DNA of 64,000 bases from JANXSF01 sp043745195. GTDB lineage: Bacteria > Acidobacteriota > Terriglobia > Bryobacterales > Bryobacteraceae. The notes under the pieces are model-generated. The model worked only from the letters and a program-made list of their open reading frames with translations, ran no database searches and was not told the DNA's origin. Both the position numbers and the translations under genes were made by a program. Location of the stretch: positions 103,395 to 167,394 of the forward strand of contig JAYTTF010000045.1 of NCBI GenBank assembly GCA_043745195.1, written 5' to 3'. How positions within the stretch are numbered: position 1 is the first letter of the stretch; each line of letters opens with the position of its first letter. Positions 36,018 through 44,775 of this stretch are shown one piece after another.

Positions 36018-36566
36018 CTATGAAAGCGTGCGTCGAGCGGCCCATAAAGCCTTTACCAGTTGCTGGACACCTTCCTGGGCTCCTGGAAACAAGTCGATAA
36101 ATTGAATACTCTCGGCAATCATGGCAGGAACTTTGCATTCTTCCAAGCGCACTGGCATTACAAAAGTTGCCTCCATCGGTTCCAGGTCGCTGCATTTTAG
36201 AGCGAAGCGAACTTCTGCTTGAAACCTTCCCTTCTTATCCAGGGCACGACGAGAATAGCAGGGCACGAAAACGTCTGCCGTTCGAATTGCTTTTTCAATT
36301 GCCCTTGGCCAGTTCTGCCCAGCTAGCAGTTTCTTTTTATCCATCCAAGGCGCAAACCCGGAATTTTCCAGTGCTTCGTATAGTTCCATCACCCTTTCGG
36401 CGTCTTCATCCACATACGCCAGGAATACCCTTAACGCAGTCTGCGGTTCAAAACGATAGTTGCCATTCGCCCCTCGCTTGAACACTCCCAACCCGTCGAT
36501 TTCTACGATACGCCCTTCCAGCAAACAATCCAAAACTATTTGAGAAATATGCTCACCCGTCACCAT
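36018..36566 (-). CDS. TIR-domain effector with HU-like N-terminal segment
   Basis: A 182-aa protein from ATG 36566, which has GGAG six bases upstream; a GTG at 36578 is the alternative. Residues about 4-41 (HISQIVLDCLLEGRIVEIDGLGVF) match the second helix and first strand of HU/IHF. Residues about 45-176 are a TIR fold: RVFLAYVDED, then GFAPWMDKKKLLAG, VFVPCYSRRAL and QAEVRFAL, where Glu118 sits at the NADase catalytic position, ending VQQLVKALW. Bacterial TIRs of this kind often degrade or cyclise NAD during phage defence. The HU-like gene lies 21 nt upstream. Confidence 0.82.
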   Translation of the reverse strand: MVTGEHISQIVLDCLLEGRIVEIDGLGVFKRGANGNYRFEPQTALRVFLAYVDEDAERVMELYEALENSGFAPWMDKKKLLAGQNWPRAIEKAIRTADVFVPCYSRRALDKKGRFQAEVRFALKCSDLEPMEATFVMPVRLEECKVPAMIAESIQFIDLFPGAQEGVQQLVKALWAARRTLS

Positions 36567-36587
36567 TTGTTTCTCCACGGGTTTTGC

Positions 36588-36797
36588 CTACTTCCCGCCC
36601 TTCGCAGTAGGTGTCTTGAATTCGAAAGCGGGAACTTGCCCAGGCTGAAAAACTCCTAACTTGCCGAGTGGGGCACGTTTGCCTTTTCGCAATTTTTCCA
36701 ATATGCGAGTTACAACACTTTCAAGCCCGTCTGCCGCCTCAGCTCTGGATAAACCGGTCTGTTCTGAAATTCGCCGCGTTAGTTGTTTATTGTTCAT
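36588..36797 (-). CDS. short HU-like DNA-binding protein, partner of TIR gene
   Basis: A 69-aa protein from ATG 36797 (the frame extends to 36833 without support). MNNKQLTRRISEQTGLSRAEAADGLESVV is a typical HU/IHF N-terminus, and GKLGVF is the first strand. It stops soon after and lacks the long DNA-intercalating beta arm of real HU (about 90 aa), so it is a half-HU. The same half-HU unit, less helix 1, begins the adjacent TIR protein, which suggests that the two proteins dimerise through HU folds. DNA binding without the arm is uncertain. Confidence 0.75.
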   Translation of the reverse strand: MNNKQLTRRISEQTGLSRAEAADGLESVVTRILEKLRKGKRAPLGKLGVFQPGQVPAFEFKTPTAKGGK

Positions 36798-36922
36798 GCT
36801 TGTTACCAACCTGACCTTACCACCGGCATTCAAACATCTGTTGTTATGTGAAAGGAAAAAGCCCTTGGAATCAAGCAGTAAAGCATTTAAAAGTGTCTGT
36901 GACCGGCTTCGTATTCTAAGAC

Positions 36923-36958
36923 AAAAAAAGGCCCGGTAGCATACTTCGCTACCGGGCC
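36923..36958 (-). terminator. strong Rho-independent terminator after the fasciclin gene
   Basis: An 11-bp perfect stem, GGCCCGGTAGC at 36930-36940 and GCTACCGGGCC at 36948-36958, with a 7-nt loop and an A7 run at 36923-36929 (U7 on the minus strand). It separates the fasciclin gene from the HU/TIR pair, which must therefore have its own promoter in 36798-36922. Confidence 0.92.
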
Positions 36959-36978
36959 ATCTACTTGGGGAAGAACTA

Positions 36979-37461
36979 TTAATGGGGGAGAATCACGGAA
37001 TCAATCACGTGAATCACGCCATTAGTGCACATGATGTCGGCCTTAATAACCTTGGCTCCATCAACCATCAATCCGCCCATAGCTGTTTTCAGCATGAAGG
37101 AATTTCCATTGACGGTTTTAGCTGACTTCAACTTCATTGCCTGTTTCGCAACTACCTTACCGGGCACTACGTGATAGGTGAGAATAGCGGCCAACTTAGC
37201 CTTGTTTTCCGGCTTCAGTAAGTCTTCCACTGTTCCTGCTGGTAACTTAGCGAAAGCCTCATCTGTTGGGGCGAACACTGTAAAAGGACCAGCGCCCTTC
37301 AACGTGTTTACCAAATCTGCAGCGCCCAAAGCTGCTGCTAATGTTTTGAAAGAACCTGCGCCGACAGCGGTATCCACAATGTCTTTCATTTCTGCCGCGG
37401 TAGCCGCGCCTGCACACACTACGAACATGCCCGCCAGAATGGCGAGTTTTGATCTCAACAT
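36979..37461 (-). CDS. secreted fasciclin (FAS1) domain protein
   Basis: A 160-aa exported protein: signal peptide MLRSKLAILAGMFVVCAGAATA, then a single FAS1 domain. The H1 and H2 motifs are readable as FTVFAPTDEAFAKLP and ILTYHVVPGKV, and the end is GVIHVIDSVILP. FAS1 proteins act in cell adhesion or matrix binding. AAGGAGATTC precedes the start and a strong terminator follows, so it is monocistronic. Confidence 0.95.
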   Translation of the reverse strand: MLRSKLAILAGMFVVCAGAATAAEMKDIVDTAVGAGSFKTLAAALGAADLVNTLKGAGPFTVFAPTDEAFAKLPAGTVEDLLKPENKAKLAAILTYHVVPGKVVAKQAMKLKSAKTVNGNSFMLKTAMGGLMVDGAKVIKADIMCTNGVIHVIDSVILPH

Positions 37462-37588
37462 AGAATCTCCTTAATTTAAGGCGGCGCGGTGTGGCTGCAT
37501 TTTAGCAATCCACATTGCCACCTACGAAACTAGATGCACCGGATTCAGATTGGCTGTACTATTTTGTGTTAACGCCTAGCCCGATAGA

Positions 37589-38965
37589 ATGAACTGCATG
37601 ACATCTACTCGACGCCAGATGCTTGGCACCGCCTTCAGTGCCTTGGCCGGACCGCAAATATCAGCCCAGTCACCGCTCAGCATTTCAACATTCCAAGTGG
37701 ATGCCACGCCGCCAATTGGCAGCGCACTCTGTCATGGATTGGTGAAGCCTGCCATCCGTATCGGCGATCCCACAACAGCGCGCGGCCTTATTTTGCAGGG
37801 TTCCGGGCAACCCATCGTATTGTGTGCAGTGGATTGGACTGGGTTGGGGACTGACCTTCATGATGTGTGGCGCGCGGAACTCGCCAAGGCAGTGGGCACA
37901 ACTTCTTCCCGAGTGATGGTGCATAGCCTGCATCAGCACGATGCTCCGGGTTGCGACTTTGCCATGGAAAAGTATTTGAGCCAGTACGGTATGAAGAACG
38001 AATCGTGCGATCCAGTCTGGGCGCGGCAAGTGATCGTTCGGTCCGCCGCAGCTGCAAAGGATTCCCTAAGTTTTCGCCAGCCGGTGACCCACGTTGGCAC
38101 GGGCCGAGGGTTGGTGAAGGAGGTTGCGGGCAATCGGCGGATTTTGGGTGCGGATGGCAAAGTGAAGTACACACGCTTCAGTGCTACCAAGGATGCGGCC
38201 GTTCGCGCTGAACCGGAAGGGTTGATTGATCCTTATGTGAGTTTGATTAGTTTCTGGAATGGGGCACGCCCTGTTGTAAGTGTCACCTTCTATGCAACAC
38301 ACCCACAGAGTTACTACGGCATTGGCGAAGTAAGTGCGGACTTTGTCGGTATTGCCCGTGAGAACCGGAAATCTGCAATACCGCAGGCTGCGCACATCCA
38401 CTTCAATGGTGCATCGGGCAATGTTACGGCTGGTAAGTACAATGATGGCAGTCCTGAAAATCGGCTGTTACTCGCTGGCCGCCTTTCGGAAGGAATGCGG
38501 AAAGCTTGGGATTCTACGGAAAGACATGCGATCTCATCCGCGGATGTTGGATGGCATGTGGAACCGGTGATGCTGGCGATTCGCAAGGGGATTACTGCTG
38601 CGCAAGCGCACGCAACTTTGAGGGATGGGAAGGCGACAAAGATCGCTAAGCTTCGTGCCGGTTTCGATTTGGCGTGGATTGACCGCGCTGCTAAACCAAT
38701 AGACCTGGCAATGCTGAGCCTTGGCAGTGCGCGCATCTTGTTCATGCCTGGGGAACTGTTTATTGAATATCAACTTGCTGCGCAGCAGATGAAGCCTCAG
38801 AGTTTTGTGGCAATGGCGGCGTACGGGCTATATGGAATGGGTTACATTGGCACGTCGCAGGCTTACAGCCAGGGCGGTTATGAAACCAGTGAAGTGTCAA
38901 GAGTTGGGCCGGAAGTGGAGGCGGTGCTTTTGGAAGGGATGCGAAGGTTGCTCTCTGCACAATGA
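37589..38965 (+). CDS. neutral ceramidase-like secreted protein
   Basis: A 458-aa exported protein with a twin-arginine-type start (STRRQMLGTAFSALAG). An internal ATG at 37598 is an equally good start. The body matches the pattern of the neutral/alkaline ceramidase N-terminal family: FQVDATPPIGSALCHG at the front, VMVHSLHQHDAPG with a likely metal His pair, FYATHPQSYYG, HFNGASGNVTAGKYNDG, and a late FMPGELFIEYQ. It is shorter than true ceramidases and lacks their C-terminal Ig-like domain. Hydrolysis of ceramide itself is not assured. Confidence 0.75.
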   Translation: MNCMTSTRRQMLGTAFSALAGPQISAQSPLSISTFQVDATPPIGSALCHGLVKPAIRIGDPTTARGLILQGSGQPIVLCAVDWTGLGTDLHDVWRAELAKAVGTTSSRVMVHSLHQHDAPGCDFAMEKYLSQYGMKNESCDPVWARQVIVRSAAAAKDSLSFRQPVTHVGTGRGLVKEVAGNRRILGADGKVKYTRFSATKDAAVRAEPEGLIDPYVSLISFWNGARPVVSVTFYATHPQSYYGIGEVSADFVGIARENRKSAIPQAAHIHFNGASGNVTAGKYNDGSPENRLLLAGRLSEGMRKAWDSTERHAISSADVGWHVEPVMLAIRKGITAAQAHATLRDGKATKIAKLRAGFDLAWIDRAAKPIDLAMLSLGSARILFMPGELFIEYQLAAQQMKPQSFVAMAAYGLYGMGYIGTSQAYSQGGYETSEVSRVGPEVEAVLLEGMRRLLSAQ

Positions 38966-39142
38966 AAACTTCAGTTAGGAAATTTGGCGCATCCAGATTC
39001 TCCCGATGTCGTTGCACGCAACCGTGCTGTTCCTTCGCCCACAAATGGGGGTATCATTCGACGTCAATTCGCGTATTTTAGGAACAATTTCAGTTTTTGA
39101 TAGTAACGCTATATTCATTGTGCATATACTTAATTCCAAACG

Positions 39143-42100
39143 ATGACTATTATGGAAATGCCCGAAACATTTACCCGGCTGGTGCTTGCTGTTGCCTGCA
39201 TCGGTTCTGCTTGTGCCCAATCTTACGGGGTTAGCAATTTGGCTGGTGCAAATAGCGTTCGGGATAACGCTTCCGCGACTCAGAACTTTTTCAGAAAGCC
39301 TCTTGGCGTTGCAAGCGATGCCAATGGGAATTTGTATGTTGCCGACGGGGACGACAATCGAATCCGCCGCATTAATCCTGGCGGGATCATTACAACTATC
39401 GCGGGCACCGGACGTGGTGGTTTTTTCGGAGATGGAGGGCAAGCGGTTGACGCCCAACTCAATTTTCCAAAAAATCTTGCGTTAGACCGAAAGCGCAATT
39501 TGCTGTACGTGGTGGATTACTATAACGGCAGAGTTCGGCAGATCAATCTGCAAACGGGCATTATCCGGACAGTAGCCGGCAATGGGATTCTGCGATTCAC
39601 AGCCCCGGGCCCTGATGCTGGCGCAATTCCAATGTCGCCCAATGGAATTGCGGTGGATGCGGACGGGAACTTGTACATCTCCGATGATACAGTCAACCGT
39701 ATCTATAAAGTGGCGGTTCCACCCGGCGCGCTGACCATCATCGCCGGCACGGGGGAATTTGGCGATGTTGGCGACAACGGCCCCGCTATTGGTGCAAAGT
39801 TTCGTTTCCCAAGTGGCATGGCTATGGACCCGAGCAATAACCTGATTGTAATTGACTACCTCAACACCCGAGTGCGGAAAATCAACCTGCAAACAGGCAT
39901 GATTACCGCGCTTGCCGGGGACGGCTTCCCCACTACTGACGGTGATGGCGGTTCAGCAACCGCAGCATCGCTACTTTACCCCGATGCAGTTTCGGCGGAT
40001 GATGCCGGTAATGTTTTAATTAGCGAATATCTTCAAATTCGCATTGTGCGGAATGGAATTATCAGCACGGTTGCCGGGACCAAGGTGCGAGGATACACTG
40101 GCGATGGTGGATCGGCGCTACAATCCCGCATTGGTTTCTCGGAAGGAGTAACGGCACTTGGTGGCAGTGATTTCGCGATCTCCGATACGGAGAACCATCG
40201 TCTAAGAAGAGTAACTCAAGGCGTTATCAGCACCATTGCTGGAACCGACGTGAGGGATGGCGGTCCTGCCACATCTGCCTTTCTAAATGCCCCTCGCGGG
40301 ATTATTCGGGATACCGCTGGGAACGTGTTTATAACGGACTCGCAGAATTTCCTGTTGCGCAAGATCAATGCCACGGGGCAAATCAGCACTGCGGCGGGTA
40401 TCGGAATTCCTGGAAGTCCTTTGGAGCGATTAGGGCTTAGCCGCGGTATGGCTCTTGATTCTCGCGGCAATCTTTATATAGCCGATTCTGGCAACAACCG
40501 TATCCTGCTTATCCCGCAGAACGGGCCTTCCCGCATTTTCGCCGGTCCTGCCAACGGAAGTTCTGGACCTTCTACGGAAGGAGGCTTGGCAACAACAGCA
40601 AAATTCTCAAGTCCAAGAGGCGTTGCAGTGGATGCTGTGGACAATGTGTATGTGGCTGATTGGGGGAATAATCGCATCCGGAAAATTGATGCAGCACTGG
40701 GCACTGTCACTTCTATAGCAGGCAATGGCCGGTCTGCATTCGCAGGTGATGGAGCGGCTGCAACTGCTGCTGGTCTTAGTCCTGCAGCAATTGTGATCGA
40801 CAAGTCGGGGAACCTTATCGTTGCTGATGATGTGAACAATCGCATCCGGCAAATTGATTTAAAAACCGGGATTATCACAACCATTGCCGGGAATGGAACG
40901 GCTGGCGCATCCACGGACAACACAGCGGCTAAGTTGGTAAGTCTCACTTTTCCTGAAGCCGTGGCCGTCGACGCGCAGAATAACTTATATGTGGGCCAGT
41001 TGGGATATATTCATAAGATTTCTGTCACAACCGGGCTGATCAATCGGATTGCCGGGAACGGTAGCTTTGCTACAACTAAGGAAACGGGTGCGGCTGTTGA
41101 GGTACCCATGGACCCGCTTGATATTAAAGTGAATGCCGATGGGTCGATTCTTGTGGCGGATGCGACTAACCATAGAGTCCGCTTGTTGACTGCTCTGCGT
41201 CCGGCTAGCTTGACGATTTCCAGTGGCAATAATCAATCCGTCCCACCGGGAACGAACCTATCTATTGCTGTGAAAATTACCGACGCCACTGGGCTGATCA
41301 TCTTCAATGAGCCTGTTACGTTCGCGGTGGTTTCCGGCGTGGCGACCTTGTCTAGAACAAGTTCGTTTACTAGTACGGACGGCATTGCCACAACGGTAGT
41401 TGTTGTTGGATCGGCCGTTGGCCCAGTTACTGTTCGTGCTTCTGCTGCGAGTTTGACTCCAGTCACATTCACTCTTACGTCTACTCCTGGAGCTGCATTG
41501 CCGATTGTGAGTTCTGGTGGTGTGGCCGGCGCTCCGCTTTCCACTCCAGCGATTCGCGCTGTATCACCCAATGCAATTGCCAGTGTGTTTGGAACTAACT
41601 TCGCGCCTGCGGGAACAAGCAAGATCGTAAGTGCTTCGGATCTGGTCAATGGGCGTATCCCATTGAACCTTGCCGGAGTTTGCGTGCAGGTTGGTGCAGT
41701 GAAGGCTCCCATTTACGCACTATTTGCTAACCAAGTGAATTTCCAGGTGCCGTCATTGGCTGCGGCTTCCACTAATGTGGATGTACGCGTAATTACTTCG
41801 TGTGGAACTACTGACGAAAAGATCAGCCTTCCGGAATCGGTTCCAGTGCGCGCCGCAACACCGGAATTCTTTTACTTCTCGCAGACAGTAAGTGGACGCA
41901 ATCCGATTGCGGCCATCAACGCGATCAGCGGCCAGCCGGTTGGCGCCAGCTTTGCCGCAGCGAAGCCTGGTGATGTGATTTCGCTTTTCGCAACTGGGCT
42001 TGGCGAAACTGATCCTGCATTGGAAGCGGGTCAAATTCCAGACTCCATCGCTAGAGTACAAGGCAATGTTCAAATCCAACTTGGCGGCAAGCCTTTACCT

Positions 42101-42367
42101 AATTCCAATATTCTCTATGTTGGAATCGCGCCATTCAACCCGGGGCTATATCAGGTGAACCTGATTATTCCCGCAGATGTAAGCGACGGCGACTTGGCTG
42201 TAGATCTACAGGTGGGCACTCAATCTACTCCAGTTGGTCCCTACTTGACAGTGAAGGGCGGTGGACCTGCTCCTTCTGAAAGTTTCAAGCAACAGCAGTT
42301 GGATCAACTCCAACGAAGCGAAGGGTGGATGAAACGGGAAGCCCCACAAGTTCGCCGTCACCACTAA
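39143..42367 (+). CDS. giant secreted NHL-repeat protein with Ig-like and Solibacter-type IPT domains
   Basis: A 1074-aa exported protein, signal near residues 10-25. NHL repeats run through about residues 45-690, possibly two propellers: GNLYVADGDDNRIRR, GNLYISDDTVNRIY, NNVYVADWGNNRIRK and others, each followed by a TxIAGTG strand. A bacterial Ig-like (Big) domain occupies about 695-780 (VPPGTNLSIAVKITDATG). The TIGR03437-type module starts near 805 (AIRAVSPNAIASVFGTNF). The tail is Gln/Arg/His-rich (QQQLDQLQRS). The role is unknown; extracellular binding is likely. It is the third of this type in the window. Confidence 0.88.
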   Translation: MTIMEMPETFTRLVLAVACIGSACAQSYGVSNLAGANSVRDNASATQNFFRKPLGVASDANGNLYVADGDDNRIRRINPGGIITTIAGTGRGGFFGDGGQAVDAQLNFPKNLALDRKRNLLYVVDYYNGRVRQINLQTGIIRTVAGNGILRFTAPGPDAGAIPMSPNGIAVDADGNLYISDDTVNRIYKVAVPPGALTIIAGTGEFGDVGDNGPAIGAKFRFPSGMAMDPSNNLIVIDYLNTRVRKINLQTGMITALAGDGFPTTDGDGGSATAASLLYPDAVSADDAGNVLISEYLQIRIVRNGIISTVAGTKVRGYTGDGGSALQSRIGFSEGVTALGGSDFAISDTENHRLRRVTQGVISTIAGTDVRDGGPATSAFLNAPRGIIRDTAGNVFITDSQNFLLRKINATGQISTAAGIGIPGSPLERLGLSRGMALDSRGNLYIADSGNNRILLIPQNGPSRIFAGPANGSSGPSTEGGLATTAKFSSPRGVAVDAVDNVYVADWGNNRIRKIDAALGTVTSIAGNGRSAFAGDGAAATAAGLSPAAIVIDKSGNLIVADDVNNRIRQIDLKTGIITTIAGNGTAGASTDNTAAKLVSLTFPEAVAVDAQNNLYVGQLGYIHKISVTTGLINRIAGNGSFATTKETGAAVEVPMDPLDIKVNADGSILVADATNHRVRLLTALRPASLTISSGNNQSVPPGTNLSIAVKITDATGLIIFNEPVTFAVVSGVATLSRTSSFTSTDGIATTVVVVGSAVGPVTVRASAASLTPVTFTLTSTPGAALPIVSSGGVAGAPLSTPAIRAVSPNAIASVFGTNFAPAGTSKIVSASDLVNGRIPLNLAGVCVQVGAVKAPIYALFANQVNFQVPSLAAASTNVDVRVITSCGTTDEKISLPESVPVRAATPEFFYFSQTVSGRNPIAAINAISGQPVGASFAAAKPGDVISLFATGLGETDPALEAGQIPDSIARVQGNVQIQLGGKPLPNSNILYVGIAPFNPGLYQVNLIIPADVSDGDLAVDLQVGTQSTPVGPYLTVKGGGPAPSESFKQQQLDQLQRSEGWMKREAPQVRRHH

Positions 42368-42441
42368 CCTGGCTATCGATGGCACAGGTTAGTAACTCTT
42401 AATCGATTGTTTGCGACATTCAAAAAAGTAAAACTTTGTTA

Positions 42442-42470
42442 TTGCATACTTACAAAAAGTAATGTATATT
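42442..42470 (+). promoter_or_regulatory. candidate promoter of the DUF2589 cluster
   Basis: TTGCAT (42442-42447), a 17-nt spacer, then TATATT (42465-42470). The spacer contains an imperfect inverted repeat (ATACTTAC / GTAATGTAT) that could be an operator. The segment is strikingly AT-rich against its surroundings and lies about 90 nt upstream of the first gene. Confidence 0.4.
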
Positions 42471-42489
42471 TATCAGCAACTCGATAAAG

Positions 42490-42525
42490 TCGGCGAAACG
42501 TTTTCTTAAGAAATGTTTAAGCCGA
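42490..42525 (+). promoter_or_regulatory. leader dyad in the 5' region of the DUF2589 cluster
   Basis: An imperfect 36-nt inverted repeat: outer arms TCGGC (42490-42494) and GCCGA (42521-42525), inner AAAC/GTTT, and a central 12-bp palindrome TTTCTTAAGAAA. It lies between the candidate promoter and the first ribosome site, so it could be a repressor site or an RNA hairpin controlling the cluster. There is no U-run, so it is not a simple terminator. Confidence 0.4.
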
Positions 42526-42562
42526 TCAGATTGAAACTCGTCCCCCCAGAGGAGTAGACTCG

Positions 42563-42763
42563 ATGTATACACTGATTAAGACGCATGGCATCCAAGAGGC
42601 ACTTCGCAAAGAAACTGCGTCAATGGTGTTTTCCATGGCTGCCGCTGAATTACTATTTCACTTCCATAGTTTTACCCTGGAATGTGTTTCTTTTCTTGCC
42701 ACTTGGTATTGTGTAAGCTATGCCACCGACTACTTAAAGTCACGGGTGGTTAGCCAACGCTAA
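42563..42763 (+). CDS. small membrane-type protein, unknown
   Basis: A 66-aa protein with an excellent ribosome site (AGAGGAG, spacing about 8). The middle (about residues 21-52) is hydrophobic with aromatic residues (ELLFHFHSFTL...FLATWYCVSYAT) and would span the membrane once; the ends are basic. No family recognised. It opens the cluster 42.5-46.9 kb and the next start lies 27 nt after its stop. Confidence 0.6.
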   Translation: MYTLIKTHGIQEALRKETASMVFSMAAAELLFHFHSFTLECVSFLATWYCVSYATDYLKSRVVSQR

Positions 42764-42790
42764 GTGGTCTTTCTTTGCGGAGGGAACCCC

Positions 42791-43117
42791 GTGGCTAGTA
42801 AGAAGAAAGCTTCTAAAAAGCGCAAAGGGCTCGGCGGCCCACAAGCGAACCAGGAACTCGGCAAATTTCCACAGCCGCCGGAGTTCCGTTTTGCGCGAGT
42901 TCCTAAAAAGAAGTCCCTGTTGCCGGAAGCTTGCGATGGTCAAGCTGAAGCAGGTGTATCTATTAATCCGCTTGACCTCATAGAGATTCCTGGAGAAGAC
43001 CACCCTAAATTCGTGCCTTCCCCTGGAATACCTATGTCCGAGCTGCTATATCAGCAGCTTAAGAAAAAGGCTGAAGGAAGACCGATTCCAGAGCCTGGCA
43101 AAAAATCAAAAACTTAA
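42791..43117 (+). CDS. basic, Lys-rich small protein of the DUF2589 cluster, unknown
   Basis: A 108-aa protein from GTG 42791, which has GGAGGG upstream; the frame is open from 42764 without support. The first 15 residues are dominated by Lys (ASKKKASKKRKGLGG). The middle FRFARVPKKK is encoded by a copy of a dispersed DNA repeat (42880-42910). The C-terminal half (INPLDLIEIPG, PGIPMSELLYQQL) looks like the short hydrophobic-plus-proline stretches of substrate or cargo peptides. No domain was recognised. Confidence 0.6.
   Translation: MASKKKASKKRKGLGGPQANQELGKFPQPPEFRFARVPKKKSLLPEACDGQAEAGVSINPLDLIEIPGEDHPKFVPSPGIPMSELLYQQLKKKAEGRPIPEPGKKSKT
42880..42910 (+). repeat. dispersed repeat, copy A (core GTTTTGCGCGAGTTCCT)
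   Basis: Shares 17 consecutive bases with the copy at 63795-63826 and 14-15 with that at 59395-59425. Here it is in frame inside the Lys-rich gene and encodes FRFARVP. Consensus is roughly GGAGTTCCGTTTTGCGCGAG then TTCCTCAAAAG. Confidence 0.55.
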
Positions 43118-43140
43118 ATCAAATTCCGAGGATTCCACTT

Positions 43141-44745
43141 ATGGCTACTAAGAAGAAGACGGTCCGCACAGCCAGCAAGCCTGCGGCTGAATACAAAGGA
43201 AAAGCCTTCCATGGAAAGGCGGCAAAAGGCAAAGAGATGGATCCCAGTGCACCACTGCCAATGGCTGCCGGGTTAGCTGAACTGAACGAGCCAAGGCCAG
43301 GCAAGACGCGCTATCCCATTCCAGAACTGGATTTTGTAAAACTGAAGGAAGCTTCCCACAAAAAGAAACTTGGCAAGAGCACGGTTCCCGCAGCCAAAGA
43401 TGGCGGTAAAAAGACGGAACTCGGTCCCCAAGCGCTGGGGTCTTTTGATGTCATGGCGGCCGCAGAACCATCCGCTGCGCCAATTCCAGTTACGAACTTT
43501 GCAGGAATGCCCGCAACCGGTTGGATTCCACCTGATTGCACTATGGCCACTGGTCCGGCCCATGTCCTGGTTTCGGTGAACTCCTCAGTGGCTATCTACA
43601 ACAAGACTGGAGGGGCTGCAGTAATGCAGAAGACTCTTACGGTCTGGTTTGCGAATGTTGTGCAGAATATGACAATATTCGACCCAAAGGCACTCTTCGA
43701 CCAACATGCCGGGCGCTGGGTATTGCTGGCCGTTGGAATGAGGCAGAATCCCAATCAGTCTGTATTCCTGTTGTCCGTATCAACTACAAGCAATCCATTG
43801 GGACCTTGGCGCAACTATGTGTTTAACGCCTCGCTGAATGGCAGCACGCCCACTAACAACTGGGCGGATTACCCGGCGATTGGTGTGGATAACCAATCCT
43901 TGTACGTCACTGCTAATATGTTTCAGTTCGGCGGTGGCTTTCAGTACGCTAAAATCCGCGTGATCCCGAAAGCAGGCCCTTACTCAGGCGGCGTGGCCAC
44001 ATACACTGATTTTTTCAATTTGAAAAATGCCGACAATACCGTGGCATTTACCATTCAGCCGTGTCATACCTTCGGTGTCCCCGGGGCTGAGTTCCTGGTG
44101 AATTCTCTGTTTCCATCCGGTCAGTCATTAACTCTTTGGCGAATAACCGGCCCTCCGAATGCACCTGCACTTACTCGGACCACCGTGCCTACGGGAGCTT
44201 ACTCTTTGCCGCCAAACGCAAATCAAATGGGAGGTGGGGCGCCACTCAATACAGGGGACATTCGTGTTCTCCATGCGGTTTGCCGGGGCGGCTCGGTGTG
44301 GTGTGCTCTTACAACTGCAAAAAACTGGGGCGGTGCCACAAACCAGGCCTCCATCCATTGGTTCCAAATCAATGCTGGTCCCTCCAACCTGGTGCAGCAA
44401 GGAGTTTATGGCGCTGCGGGATTCCATTATTTCTACCCGGCGCCGACTGTTGATACCAACGGAAATATGATCATGGTGTTCTCGCGCTGCGGTGCCACGC
44501 AGTTTGGCTCTATCTTCTATACTGGCCGCAAGTCCACCGATCCTTTGGGAACGCTGCAGGCCAGTGCGCTGCTAAAAGCTGGTGTTGCAAACTATGTTGC
44601 GTTAGACGGTTCAGGCCGCAACCGTTGGGGTGATTACGCCGGAGTTTCAGTTGATCCCAATAATGGAAGGGATGTTTGGGTTTACAGTATGTTCGCCTCC
44701 GCAGTAAATACCTGGGGGACGTGGATAGGATCTTCGCGATTCTAA
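43141..44745 (+). CDS. beta-propeller-like protein with Lys/Ala-rich N-terminal tail, no signal peptide
   Basis: A 534-aa protein with GAGGAT upstream of its ATG. The first 35 residues are Lys/Ala/Thr-rich (ATKKKTVRTASKPAAEYKGK), followed by a Pro/Lys linker to about residue 120. The remaining 410 residues are beta-rich with repeated blades (DPKALFDQHAGRWVLLAVG, NNWADYPAIGVDNQSLYV, DPNNGRDVWVYSMF), like sialidase-type propellers. No Sec or Tat signal is visible, so it is either cytoplasmic or exported in another way. Function unknown. Confidence 0.7.
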   Translation: MATKKKTVRTASKPAAEYKGKAFHGKAAKGKEMDPSAPLPMAAGLAELNEPRPGKTRYPIPELDFVKLKEASHKKKLGKSTVPAAKDGGKKTELGPQALGSFDVMAAAEPSAAPIPVTNFAGMPATGWIPPDCTMATGPAHVLVSVNSSVAIYNKTGGAAVMQKTLTVWFANVVQNMTIFDPKALFDQHAGRWVLLAVGMRQNPNQSVFLLSVSTTSNPLGPWRNYVFNASLNGSTPTNNWADYPAIGVDNQSLYVTANMFQFGGGFQYAKIRVIPKAGPYSGGVATYTDFFNLKNADNTVAFTIQPCHTFGVPGAEFLVNSLFPSGQSLTLWRITGPPNAPALTRTTVPTGAYSLPPNANQMGGGAPLNTGDIRVLHAVCRGGSVWCALTTAKNWGGATNQASIHWFQINAGPSNLVQQGVYGAAGFHYFYPAPTVDTNGNMIMVFSRCGATQFGSIFYTGRKSTDPLGTLQASALLKAGVANYVALDGSGRNRWGDYAGVSVDPNNGRDVWVYSMFASAVNTWGTWIGSSRF

Positions 44746-44775
44746 TAGAAACTAATAAGCCAAGGAAAATTCACC

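Noticed and set aside
43141..44745. Propeller gene as a secreted sialidase
   Set aside because: No signal peptide and no Asp-box or catalytic motif could be confirmed, so only a fold-level description is given.
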